Shown one piece after another: positions 35,612 to 44,200 of a stretch of DNA of 64,000 bases. The stretch is from JBBIRG01 sp964410965 (GTDB taxonomy: Bacteria; CLD3; SB21; JBBIRG01), in assembly GCA_964410965.1 (NCBI GenBank), contig CAYPIY010000003.1, positions 62,001 to 126,000 on the forward strand. The letters run 5' to 3'. The first letter of the stretch is position 1. Every line of letters begins with the position of its first letter. Position numbers and translations under genes: made by a program. A model generated the notes under the pieces. That model was not told the DNA's origin. It did no database searches and was given only the letters and a program-made list of their open reading frames with translations.

Positions 35612-36065
35612 TTTTTTTCTCCTGAGTTTAATTATGGTTATCTGTTTCAGTTTTTTTCTTTTCTTTCAATAAAAACGCTCAGGCAATATAAAGAAAAATC
35701 GAAGACAAATCGTCCTTCTACGCGTAAATGGACTGTTTTTTATACATTTATATTATGAGAGGTGTTTTCCTTTGATAAGCGGTATTATCCGCTGATGGGA
35801 TATTAAGCAATATGGTATTTCGATATTCACTTTATCCCATGCTATAGATATAGTCCGATTCTATCGCTTGATGATATTTAAATACAAGCCAAAATCATTA
35901 AGTTGTAACCTAAAGGATAAAAAAATGAAATGATACGATTATATCATTTTTAAAATACAGAATCATTCTGACAAAGAATTTCTGTCTTGGTTGTGACGAC
36001 GATAAAATGAAGTTATAAGATTATCTAAAACGTTGTTTCAACGAATATGAATCGGATTTTAGAAT
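35612..36065. other. 454-bp AT-rich intergenic region
   Basis: It sits between the start of paralogue 3 and the stop of the AraC-type gene, both minus strand, so it should hold the promoter of the paralogue array. No gene is visible. An 8-bp inverted repeat AAATGATA/TATCATTT (35928-35949) with a 6-base loop lies about 130 bp past the AraC-type stop and could be a binding site or a weak terminator. Confidence 0.4.
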
Positions 36066-37181
36066 TTATACCGCCTGTTGCGTCGGAAAATATTTTGAAC
36101 GGAATTCCTGCGGCGTCAGATTCGTGTAAATCTTAAACTGGTTGTTGAATGCTGATTTTGAGTTAAACCCAACCCGGTAAAGGATCTCAAGAACGGTTAA
36201 TTTATTATGATTCGAATCCGCCAGAATTTTCATGCTTTCCTTGATCCGGTATTCGAGAATGTAGTTTTTGAAATTTTTCTGATAAGTTTCGTTAATCAGC
36301 TGGGACAGTGTTCTTGGATTCACGGACAAGGTATCGGCAAGCGCTTCGAGAGTCAGATCGGGATCCAGATACGGCTTGTGGGACTCCATGTACGATTCCA
36401 GCTTGCGCAGGCAATGGTTTTTTTCGGGCTGGTCAATTTTATGATTCTTATATTTGGTGATCATATAATAAAAATCAGGCCTGGCTATCAGCAGAAGCAT
36501 AATCCCGTTGAGGAAAATGAATGCGGTAAGCGCGAATATGCTCGCTGTAAAAGCGCACCACCAGGGCTTCTGAATCATCATATACATGCCGAATGAATTT
36601 AAATTTATTATCCAGACAACGATAAATCCCGCCAGGACCATCTGAAGCCAGGTGTTATGCGACGCGATTTTTATACTCCTCATAAACTCACGCGGGCTGA
36701 CGGTCATCGATTTCATGCTCATGTATGACATGACTATATAAACAAAATTTTGCGCCAGAATTAGTATCGTGGTGATTAAATCCAGGTTGGTTTCCCAAAT
36801 GATAAAACGGTTGAAAACAGGATAGACCAGCAGCAACAGTGCGACGATAACGGCGAAGGGTAAAAAATGCAACATCCCGTAAAACCGGATGATATAATTT
36901 TTATTCAGAAAGGAGTTGATATAGAAATAGATCAGCGGCCCGGTGAGAAACGACGTTTGCCGTATCAAATAAATCATTTTATGCCAGTCCATAAAGTATT
37001 GATAGGCGTAACTGCTGGTCATAAAGGAATAAATAATCTGAAGATTGAATACGGTCAGTAACGCGGCCAGTAAACGATTTTCTTTACAATAGCCCCTGCG
37101 GGAGAAATAAAAGAAACCGGCCAGCAGGAAGGCCAGAAAAACACTGATCAGTGTCAGGACATAAAAAAGTATTACAAACAT
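36066..37181 (-). CDS. Membrane-anchored AraC-family transcriptional regulator
   Basis: A 371-residue protein with seven hydrophobic helices (residues 1-235) like the 7TM sensors of Bacteroidota, followed by an AraC/HTH_18 DNA-binding domain (about 265-368; LTLEALADTLSVNPRTLSQLINETY and VGFNSKSAFNNQFKIYTNLTPQEFR). It probably links a membrane signal to transcription without a phosphorelay. It lies upstream of the secreted paralogue array on the same strand, which makes that array a candidate target. AAGAA before the ATG is a weak Shine-Dalgarno. Confidence 0.88.
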   Translation of the reverse strand: MFVILFYVLTLISVFLAFLLAGFFYFSRRGYCKENRLLAALLTVFNLQIIYSFMTSSYAYQYFMDWHKMIYLIRQTSFLTGPLIYFYINSFLNKNYIIRFYGMLHFLPFAVIVALLLLVYPVFNRFIIWETNLDLITTILILAQNFVYIVMSYMSMKSMTVSPREFMRSIKIASHNTWLQMVLAGFIVVWIINLNSFGMYMMIQKPWWCAFTASIFALTAFIFLNGIMLLLIARPDFYYMITKYKNHKIDQPEKNHCLRKLESYMESHKPYLDPDLTLEALADTLSVNPRTLSQLINETYQKNFKNYILEYRIKESMKILADSNHNKLTVLEILYRVGFNSKSAFNNQFKIYTNLTPQEFRSKYFPTQQAV

Positions 37182-37405
37182 ATCATTCTTGCTTTTACAT
37201 TCAGGATTTGTAAAGGTGTCTGATATTCTTTTATTCCGGTATTATACAAATATTTTTTTAATTGTCAAAATCAATAAAATGACCGTTGTTTGAATACGAG
37301 GGATTCGGATAAATGTTTCGTCGACATATTTAATGATACAATTGCCGCCCGCTTTTATGTCCGAATTTACTTGATTTCATTGACTACACTGATTATATTC
37401 ATTAT

Positions 37406-37768
37406 ATGAACGGCACAAACACTATCCGCATTCTGTTTTCAAAAGCGCTGATATTGACCTATGTCTTTATCGGTTATTTATCGTTGGTTGATTATGACAG
37501 TCCTACATGTACGGTAGATTCGGTTCCTGAATGTTCAAATAACGATCTGGCTTATCCCACCGTTCAGACATTCCACGTCTCGATGACCGAGCACGTCCGG
37601 TCTTTCAAAGCCGCAAATGTCCAACAGGATCAGGGTGTTGCCGCTGAATTTTGCTGGGATGCAAAACCGACGCAATGGATTTCAATAAACTCAACTTATT
37701 CGTCCCCTCCATCATTAATAATATATTCTGATCATCAATCCAGAGCCCCGCCCGCTTTTATTCTTTAA
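37406..37768 (+). CDS. Small putative exported protein, unrecognised
   Basis: 120 codons with an N-terminal hydrophobic stretch (about 9-27) and a C-terminus ending SRAPPAFIL. Short exported proteins with a terminal R-(A/G)-P-P motif are seen beside metal-efflux genes, which is only suggestive here. No Shine-Dalgarno is visible before ATG 37406, and the protein has no family I recognise. It precedes two micro-membrane genes and an ion transporter on the same strand. Confidence 0.42.
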   Translation: MNGTNTIRILFSKALILTYVFIGYLSLVDYDSPTCTVDSVPECSNNDLAYPTVQTFHVSMTEHVRSFKAANVQQDQGVAAEFCWDAKPTQWISINSTYSSPPSLIIYSDHQSRAPPAFIL

Positions 37769-37877
37769 CGGTATAGTCAGTTACTTCTAGCCTGTGTATT
37801 AAACCGGGATAAGCTAACGTTTATCTTCTCCCGATGAGTTTATAAACACAACACTTTAAAGAATAAAGGATTGGTTT

Positions 37878-37997
37878 ATGTCAAAATCAAGTGAAGGCAT
37901 CAGCATAAGCGGTATAGATAAATTTGTTGTTATCTTAATTACAACAATTTTTGTTGTAGGATATATTTTGCTAATCTTGAAAGTGTTCAACCAGTAA
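37878..37997 (+). CDS. 39-residue single-span membrane peptide
   Basis: ATG 37878 follows AAAGGA at 8 bases and opens a 39-codon gene: a polar N-terminus (MSKSSEGISISGIDK), one strongly hydrophobic helix (about 16-35) and a short tail. The Shine-Dalgarno, composition and resemblance to the second micro-gene at 38227 argue that it is translated. It may be a small subunit or regulator of the transporter downstream; that role is inference. Confidence 0.6.
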   Translation: MSKSSEGISISGIDKFVVILITTIFVVGYILLILKVFNQ

Positions 37998-38226
37998 GCT
38001 TCATATTCATTCGCCAATACTATTCGGGGTGTTGCCGAGATGATTTTAAAGTCAGCGGCATCTTCCTGTCATAATGTTCTATTGGCAAACAGCACGTTTC
38101 ATAAGTCCGGTAAGACTGTTTAAAATTATATCCGTTAGAACAGGTCTGAAAGCCGGTTTACCCTGACATGCATTATTCCCGTTGGGAATAGGGTACATCA
38201 ATTACTATTTAAAAAAAGGTTAACCA

Positions 38227-38361
38227 ATGAATACACAACCATTAAAAACCCAGGCGGAAGGCGGAAAAGAATCGTCCTCAACAAAAGCGTTTTATGCGCT
38301 GATGATTATGATTGCCCTCGCCGTGATTATCATGATAGCGAAATTGGCAGGATTATTTTAA
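38227..38361 (+). CDS. 44-residue single-span membrane peptide
   Basis: ATG 38227 with AAAAAGG seven bases upstream encodes a polar N-terminus rich in Glu, Lys and Ser, followed by one hydrophobic helix (about 22-44, AFYALMIMIALAVIIMIAKL). The topology matches the 39-residue peptide upstream. A strong terminator (38401-38439) follows, then the transporter gene. No sequence family is recognisable at this length. Confidence 0.6.
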   Translation: MNTQPLKTQAEGGKESSSTKAFYALMIMIALAVIIMIAKLAGLF

Positions 38362-38400
38362 TAAAGCATGACAGGCATTTAATTAATTAAATTCATAAAC

Positions 38401-38439
38401 CCGGGATGATTTCAATCCGGAATCATCCCGGACATTTTT
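38401..38439 (+). terminator. Strong hairpin-T terminator or attenuator before the transporter gene
   Basis: CCGGGATGATT (38401-38411) and AATCATCCCGG (38421-38431) form a perfect 11-bp stem with a 9-base loop, followed at once by six T (38434-38439). The transporter ATG is only 15 bases further on. Transcripts from upstream must read through it to reach the transporter, so it may act as an attenuator rather than a simple end signal. Confidence 0.88.
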
Positions 38440-38454
38440 TCGAAAGGCGCCATA

Positions 38455-39813
38455 ATGAATTCATCCGCTCTGAACCGTTTTTTTTCCAGTCCGGTGATTA
38501 TCACGGTATTCCTGTTGGTGATTATCGGATCATTACTGTATTTCGTCCCGCACGCCCCGCTGCTGACGTCCATAGACGGCAACTGGATGTTCCTTGGCAT
38601 ACGGATCGAATTTATTCTTTTCGGTTTGACGCTTCTCAGCGTAGCGTTGTTTCATCATTTCACGCTTCAGGTCGCTTTAACAGGATTGAGTTCCATTATA
38701 CTTTACAAGCTGATCATGACCGATTTCAATCTCGGTATTCATTTTATCCATGAATGGGAAATCCTGACGAACCTGCTCGGTTTACTGCTGGGATTCGCCA
38801 TTCTTGCTAAGCATTTTGAGGAATCGCGCGTTCCCGATTTACTGCCCGCAAAACTGCCGGCAGGCTGGCTGGGCGGATTTGTTCTGCTCGCGCTTGTCTG
38901 GGTCATGTCGGCGTTTCTCGACAATATCGCGGCGGCGATGATCGGCGGGACGATCGCGCTGGTGGTATTCAAGGGCAAGGTGCATATAGGATTTTTGGCG
39001 GCGATAGTCGCGGCGAGCAACGCGGGCGGCGCGGGCAGCGTCGTGGGCGATACCACTACTACTATGATGTGGATCGACGGTGTAAGCGCCCTGGACGTGA
39101 CTCACGCGTTTGTTGCGTCATTTGTCGCTCTGTGTACGTTCGGTTTCATCGCCGCACGCCAGCAGTTTCGGATGCAGCCGATCGTACAAACGGATACCCG
39201 GGGTGTTAAGATCGACTGGACGAAAATCGGGGTTGTCATCCTGATCCTCGCGGGTACGATATCGACTAATATTTTGCTGGATTTTCCCGCTGTAGGAGTA
39301 TGGGCGGCGATTTTCATCGGCGCGCTGTTCACTAAAACCGACTGGCATGAGCTCCCGAAAGCGCTTAAAGGAAGCCTGTTCCTGATATCCCTGGTGGCTT
39401 CGGCATCGATGATGCCCGTGGAAGAACTCCCGCCGGCATCCTGGCAAACATCGTTCGCGCTTGGCTTTATCTCCTCGATATTTGATAATATTCCCCTGAC
39501 CAAACTCGCTCTGCAGCAGGGCGGTTACGACTGGGGCATCCTGGCTTACGCGGTCGGTTTCGGGGGATCCATGGTCTGGTTCGGCTCTTCAGCGGGCGTG
39601 GCGATATCCAACATATTTCCGCAGGCGAAATCCGTTGTATTCTGGATCAAGGACGGCTGGCACGTGGCGGTCGCCTACGTCATCGGTTTCTTTGTCATGC
39701 TGTGGCTGCTCGGATGGAATCCGCACCCGCAGCATAAAGAAGATATCAAATCCAAAGAGCAACCTAAGGTTAGTCAAATCATGCCGATGAATATGCGAAC
39801 GGCAACTGAATAG
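38455..39813 (+). CDS. Citrate-transporter-like / NhaD-type ion permease
   Basis: A 452-residue permease of the ion-transporter superfamily with about eleven to twelve helices. The two re-entrant repeats characteristic of ArsB/NhaD/citrate transporters are visible: FLDNIAAAMIGG with NAGGAGSVVGDTTTTMMW in the first half, and IFDNIPLTKLAL with FGGSMVWFGSSAGVAISN in the second. A sodium/proton or carboxylate substrate is possible; I cannot decide which. AAAGG precedes ATG 38455. The last 30 residues are a hydrophilic tail. Expression probably depends on readthrough of the hairpin just upstream. Confidence 0.85.
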   Translation: MNSSALNRFFSSPVIITVFLLVIIGSLLYFVPHAPLLTSIDGNWMFLGIRIEFILFGLTLLSVALFHHFTLQVALTGLSSIILYKLIMTDFNLGIHFIHEWEILTNLLGLLLGFAILAKHFEESRVPDLLPAKLPAGWLGGFVLLALVWVMSAFLDNIAAAMIGGTIALVVFKGKVHIGFLAAIVAASNAGGAGSVVGDTTTTMMWIDGVSALDVTHAFVASFVALCTFGFIAARQQFRMQPIVQTDTRGVKIDWTKIGVVILILAGTISTNILLDFPAVGVWAAIFIGALFTKTDWHELPKALKGSLFLISLVASASMMPVEELPPASWQTSFALGFISSIFDNIPLTKLALQQGGYDWGILAYAVGFGGSMVWFGSSAGVAISNIFPQAKSVVFWIKDGWHVAVAYVIGFFVMLWLLGWNPHPQHKEDIKSKEQPKVSQIMPMNMRTATE

Positions 39814-39856
39814 AAAAAATTCCTGTAAGAATATTTCGCAATAATACAAAATACGA

Positions 39857-39889
39857 CCCCGGTCATATTGATCGGGGCTTTATTTTTTT
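39857..39889 (+). terminator. Terminator of the ion-permease gene
   Basis: CCCCGGTCA (39857-39865) pairs with TGATCGGGG (39869-39877) through nine pairs including one G-T wobble, with a 3-base loop, followed by CTTTATTTTTTT. It lies 44 bp past the permease stop codon. Confidence 0.88.
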
Positions 39890-39900
39890 ACTCCTCTGAT

Positions 39901-40020
39901 CTAAAGTAAATTTTTTATCTTGATTGCTTTTTCAATCGCTTTTCCAACACTCTCACCCACGCACATAAAATGACCCATCTTTCTTCCCGGGCGCGGTTCT
40001 TTCAGATGTCGGAATAATTG
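39901..40020 (-). pseudogene. purK: Relic of a purK C-terminus
   Basis: Read on the minus strand, 40 codons ending at a TAG (39901-39903) encode KEPRPGRKMGHFMCVG and then a helix ending KNLL. This is the conserved C-terminal block of PurK; the intact purK at 44201 has KEPRPGRKMGHFTCVH at the same place. The DNA is similar too: about 39 of 44 bases match between 39958-40001 and the corresponding part of purK (44260-44303). The frame closes with a TAA at 40021-40023, so everything upstream is lost. A genuine fragment, not an expressed gene. Confidence 0.85.
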
Positions 40021-40035
40021 TTACTTTGAAAGGGA

Positions 40036-40698
40036 TTAAATCGTAACAATATTATTTTTTAAAGCGTATTTGACCATCTCCACGGTACTTTTAAAATTAT
40101 ATTTCTGCATGATGTAATTTTTATGGGTCTCAACCGTGCGGATACTGATGTGAAGTTTTTCAGAGATTTCTTTATTTGAAAATCCCTCGACATACAGTTT
40201 CAGTATTTCTTTCTCCCTGTCTGTCAACGTGTACTTTTTCTTTATAATGGTTTTAGAATCGCGCTTTGCCTGACGAATATAACTTCCCGCGAGAATTTTA
40301 CTTATCGATGGACTGAAAAATTCCTCCTGGCGGTGTATTGCGCGGATGGCGTCGGCCAGCATCTGTTTTGTGGTATCCTGCTTAGGCAGGAACCCTCTCG
40401 CTCCGGCCTGAATAGCGTTATAGATGTAATCTTCGCTTGTGTACATGGATAATACCAGCACGCCTGTGGCAGGATAGCGTGTTGTAATCTCCGCCGTAAG
40501 CTCGATCCCGGTCGGTCCGGGCATGGAAATATCGGTAATCACCACATCCGGTTTGTTCAGATGTATCATTTTTAAGGCTTCGTCACCGCCCGAAGCGCAA
40601 CCGACGAGGTCGATTTCTTTTTCTTCGATCAGCATCGTACGGACTCCCTCACGAATGATCTGATGATCATCAACCAGTAACACTTTAATTTTTTTCAT
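40036..40698 (-). CDS. NarL/FixJ-type response regulator
   Basis: 220 residues: receiver domain with Asp10/Asp11, phospho-acceptor Asp56 in VITDISMPG and a Lys in LPKQD near 106, then a LuxR-type helix-turn-helix (about 150-215, LTDREKEILKLYVEGFSNKEISEKL). It is 21 bp downstream of a HisKA_3 histidine kinase on the same strand, its obvious partner. amtB, on the same strand upstream of both, is a plausible but unproven target. Confidence 0.94.
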   Translation of the reverse strand: MKKIKVLLVDDHQIIREGVRTMLIEEKEIDLVGCASGGDEALKMIHLNKPDVVITDISMPGPTGIELTAEITTRYPATGVLVLSMYTSEDYIYNAIQAGARGFLPKQDTTKQMLADAIRAIHRQEEFFSPSISKILAGSYIRQAKRDSKTIIKKKYTLTDREKEILKLYVEGFSNKEISEKLHISIRTVETHKNYIMQKYNFKSTVEMVKYALKNNIVTI

Positions 40699-40719
40699 AC
40701 TAATGGTTCACTCATAAAT

Positions 40720-42522
40720 TTATCTGGGTATTTTTACGCGAACAGTTGTACCGGATCCGGTTACTGATTCCATGTCGAGCGTACCCCCCAATAACATACT
40801 GCGTTCTTTCATATTATACAAACCGTTTCCTTTTTTTGTCAAATCCTCATTCATCTCAAACCCTGCGCCGTTATCTTCGATCATCGCAATGAGATGGTCC
40901 TGTGTTTCCGTCAAATGGATATGAACATGAGTGGCGTTCGAATGTTTCAATGCGTTTGTCAGCGCTTCCTGCGCGATCCGGTAAATAAACACTTTTGTTT
41001 TTTCGGGAACCTGGTCAAACAGTCCGTGACTGGAAAATTCGACTTCAATACCGGACTGAGACTGAATTTCCAGCGCCAAATTTTTAAACGCGGCCTCAAG
41101 CCCAAAAGAGCGAAGCCCCGCGGGCGCCAGATCATTGGATATGTTTTTAACTTCCCGGATTGCCTTGTACAGATTGGATTTATAATCTTCTACAATTTGA
41201 GGAGATACTCCGGATGACTGACTTTCCAGCTTTAGTTTTAAAGCGATCAGAAGCTGACCTAATCCGTCATGCAGTTCACGGGCAATCCTTTGCCGTTCTC
41301 TTTCCTGTCCGTCAAATAAACCCAACAAACGTTCTTCGCGCTCTTTCTGCAAATGTGTTTCGATGGTTTTCCGGTGAGTAATATCCCGGACGAGCATCAC
41401 ATTCACTCTGCGGTTATGAAAATCCATCATCCCGCAACGGACTTCAACCGGAAAATGCGTTCCGTCGGATCTCACGGCTTCATATTCGTGAGGAATGTTT
41501 TCAAACCCGGTTATCGGTTCAGAGTCCGACGGTCCGCACAGAATGATTTCGGATACAAATTTGGTTTCCAGTTCATCAAAGGAATAACCGGTCATTCGCA
41601 TAAAAGCCTCATTCGCAAGCAAGACCCGGTTATGCTGATAAAAAAGTATGCCTTCGGATGTAGCTTTATAAAAATGATTTAAGCGTTCTTCCCTTTCGAT
41701 AAGATCGGCCGTATTTTTTTCGATCTGTTCGCTCATCCGGTTGAATGTTTTGGCCAGCATGCCGAATTCGTTATCCTGCGTCACCGGTATTGTGGTTCCA
41801 TACTGTCCCTGCCCGATTTGAGCCGCCGTTCGTGTCAATAACCTGATAGGATGAATGATCAGCCTGGTAATGACTTCCGCTATCGAAATAATCATGATCA
41901 TGATCAGAACACCTATGAACAGAAGATCGTTACGCAGGCCAGTCACCTGTTTAAGGGCGAGATCGGATTCGGCTTCAGAATACATCCACAGGATTGTTTC
42001 CCCCGATATGAAAGACTCGCGGACTCCAAACACGACCTTTTCCGGAACGGAAGGATTGACACTCAATCCCTGATAGATATATGTCGAATCCGGGTTGCCG
42101 TCATGAAATGAATCGTTATCATTTAATCGAATGTCTTTATATACCGAATCTCTGCCGATCAGACAATCGCCAATTAAACAATACGAATGAATCGTCTGGG
42201 TTTGCGCGCTGCGGATATCATCATGATTTAACACAAAACCGATGGCGCTGTACCAGGGCGCTTCAGTTGTATCGCGGAACAGGAAACTTGAACTATCGGC
42301 GGTCTCTGTAGCGGTAATCGCGGATTTCATTTTCCCTGAAAGACCCATGGACGTAATGTTCCTGATTTTAGCCGAATTGACAAAACGAAGCTCATCATAT
42401 ATTTTTTCAATGATAGTGTTTTTCGTTTTAAAATATGAATAAAAGCCAATAGCTGATAACGAAGAAAGCGCGACCAGGTAATACAGCAACATTAATTTAT
42501 TTGTAATCGAATACCGGAACAT
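40720..42522 (-). CDS. HAMP-PAS sensor histidine kinase of the NarX/DegS type
   Basis: About 600 residues: an N-terminal membrane span, a periplasmic sensor domain (about 35-195), a second span (about 200-225), HAMP (about 225-280), PAS/PAC (about 285-395), then HisKA_3 with REL-His-DGLGQ (His421 counted from 42531, His418 from 42522) and a HATPase_c domain (NALKHSNATHVHI, DNGAGF, GNGLYNM). It pairs with the adjacent LuxR-type regulator. Two ATG starts (42531 and 42522) are possible and neither has a good Shine-Dalgarno; MFRYSITNKLMLLYY at 42522 looks more natural. Confidence 0.92.
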   Translation of the reverse strand: MFRYSITNKLMLLYYLVALSSLSAIGFYSYFKTKNTIIEKIYDELRFVNSAKIRNITSMGLSGKMKSAITATETADSSSFLFRDTTEAPWYSAIGFVLNHDDIRSAQTQTIHSYCLIGDCLIGRDSVYKDIRLNDNDSFHDGNPDSTYIYQGLSVNPSVPEKVVFGVRESFISGETILWMYSEAESDLALKQVTGLRNDLLFIGVLIMIMIISIAEVITRLIIHPIRLLTRTAAQIGQGQYGTTIPVTQDNEFGMLAKTFNRMSEQIEKNTADLIEREERLNHFYKATSEGILFYQHNRVLLANEAFMRMTGYSFDELETKFVSEIILCGPSDSEPITGFENIPHEYEAVRSDGTHFPVEVRCGMMDFHNRRVNVMLVRDITHRKTIETHLQKEREERLLGLFDGQERERQRIARELHDGLGQLLIALKLKLESQSSGVSPQIVEDYKSNLYKAIREVKNISNDLAPAGLRSFGLEAAFKNLALEIQSQSGIEVEFSSHGLFDQVPEKTKVFIYRIAQEALTNALKHSNATHVHIHLTETQDHLIAMIEDNGAGFEMNEDLTKKGNGLYNMKERSMLLGGTLDMESVTGSGTTVRVKIPR

Positions 42523-42585
42523 AAAAAGCATTCAAAAAGTTTATTAAAATTAATCATTTTCCTGATAAAAACACATATTTATTGA

Positions 42586-42617
42586 ATAAAAAAGGCTGTC
42601 CCGTAACGAACAGCCTT
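42586..42617 (-). terminator. Terminator of amtB
   Basis: AAGGCTGT (42592-42599) and ACAGCCTT (42610-42617) form an 8-bp stem with a 10-base loop. On the minus strand it is followed by a T-rich run (complement of 42585-42593). It lies 27 bp past the amtB stop, separating amtB from the kinase gene, so the two-component pair needs its own promoter. Confidence 0.85.
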
Positions 42618-42643
42618 ATTCGAGAATAATTTAAGGTTATTTG

Positions 42644-43924
42644 TTACAATACACCTTCGTCATAAGCCTTTTCACCGTGCAGGGTTTCGTCTAAACCTTT
42701 ATGCTCTTCGTGTTCTTCCACTTTTACTTTGGTAATCATATTGATAATGATCAGCATCAGATACGTGAATACAAACGCATACGCGGATGCAATAACAACC
42801 GCCAGGATTTGCTTACCGAAGAAACCGGAACCGCCCATCCACAGCCCATCCGCACCGGCGCCATTTATAGCTTTAGACGCAAACACGCCTAAAAGAATGG
42901 TTCCCAGCACACCGCCGACGCCGTGAACTCCCCATACATCAAGGGCGTCATCCCATCTCATTTTATTTTTAAACTGCACGGCGATATAACACACGATTCC
43001 GGCCACGGTTCCGATAATCGGTGAAGCCCACACGGGAACAAAGCCGGCGCACGGCGTAATTGTCGCGAGCCCGGCGATCGAGCCGGTCAGCAAGCCGACA
43101 AATTTTGGTTTACGCTCCCTTGCCCATTCCACAAACAGCCACGCGATCGTGGCGAATGAGGCGGCGATATCGGTGTTTAAAAAGGCAAGCACTGTGACAT
43201 TATCCACCTGGACTTCACTGCCGGCATTAAACCCATACCAGCCGAACCATAACAAACCGCTGCCGATAGCGACTAACGGAATACTGTTCGGCGTTGAATT
43301 TTTATCGACCCGGGCTCCCACATAAAATACGGCCGCCAGCGCCGCGAATCCCGCGGTAGCGTGAACGACAATGCCGCCTGCGAAATCAAGTACTCCCCAC
43401 TGCGCGAGAATTCCGCCGCCCCAGATCATGTGTACAAACGGATAATATACCAGAACCTGCCATACCGTCAGGAATATCATATAGGCTTTAAAACTGACAC
43501 GATTTACAAACGCACCTGTAATCAGCGCCGGGGTTATGATCGCGAACATCATCTGGTAGGCTACAAACACAAACTCAGGAATTTTGCCGTTGCCCGCCCA
43601 AATCGTATCAATGCTGATACCGTTCAAAAACGCCTTGTCCAGGTTTCCTATGATCCCGCCTTCTCCGCCGCTGAAGCATAATGAATATCCGAACAGGATC
43701 CAGAGAACCGTGGTCCATCCCAGCGACACAAAACTCTGTATCATGATCGCGAGAATGTTCCGTTTGGTCGCAAGTCCGCCGTAAAAGAACGCCAAACCCG
43801 GCGTCATCAGCATCACGAGGCTCGTGGCCAGCAACATAAAGCCGGTCGAGCCGGTATCTATTGACGCGATGCCCTCCTGCAATAATAGCAAAAGACTGCC
43901 TAAAACACTCATAATTCCGTCCAT
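42644..43924 (-). CDS. amtB: Ammonium transporter
   Basis: A 426-residue Amt/Rh channel with eleven expected helices. The pore histidine pair is visible in VVHATAGFAALA and WGVHGVGGVLGT, along with DTGSTGFMLLATSLVMLMTPGLAFFYGG at the N-terminus and the family's GYSLCFS. The hydrophilic tail after about residue 395 is Glu/His-rich. AAGGA precedes ATG 43924. The usual partner glnK (PII) is absent here. It lies upstream of a NarL-type two-component pair on the same strand, from which a terminator separates it. Confidence 0.96.
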   Translation of the reverse strand: MDGIMSVLGSLLLLLQEGIASIDTGSTGFMLLATSLVMLMTPGLAFFYGGLATKRNILAIMIQSFVSLGWTTVLWILFGYSLCFSGGEGGIIGNLDKAFLNGISIDTIWAGNGKIPEFVFVAYQMMFAIITPALITGAFVNRVSFKAYMIFLTVWQVLVYYPFVHMIWGGGILAQWGVLDFAGGIVVHATAGFAALAAVFYVGARVDKNSTPNSIPLVAIGSGLLWFGWYGFNAGSEVQVDNVTVLAFLNTDIAASFATIAWLFVEWARERKPKFVGLLTGSIAGLATITPCAGFVPVWASPIIGTVAGIVCYIAVQFKNKMRWDDALDVWGVHGVGGVLGTILLGVFASKAINGAGADGLWMGGSGFFGKQILAVVIASAYAFVFTYLMLIIINMITKVKVEEHEEHKGLDETLHGEKAYDEGVL

Positions 43925-44200
43925 ACCATTCCTTTAAAAATTAATTTTAATAACTTATCGTTTTAAACAAATGAATAATCAACTCCATATTCAATAGATG
44001 GATTGCTGATTTTTATGTGGTTTTTTTACTTATAAGATTCTAAGTGATTTTCTTACTTTTGAAAATATTTTCGACTTGGATTCAATAAAGTAATTAAAAA
44101 AGGATAATAAAGCTGACGATGACTCATCAATGTTATTGTTATCAATGGATTGATAAAAATATCAAAATTGCTGAAGAGCGATGAGTCGATTAATAATATC
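43925..44200. other. AT-rich spacer with nested inverted repeats
   Basis: It contains the amtB promoter region and the 3' flank of purK. GACTCATC (44121-44128) pairs with GATGAGTC (44180-44187), and within the loop TATCAA (44140-44145) pairs with TTGATA (44150-44155). No T run follows, so I do not call it a terminator; it could be a folded RNA end or a regulatory site. No gene is seen. Confidence 0.4.

Noticed and set aside
35928..35949. Inverted repeat AAATGATA/TATCATTT as a terminator
   Set aside because: The stem is AT-only and has only a short T run, too weak to call a terminator.
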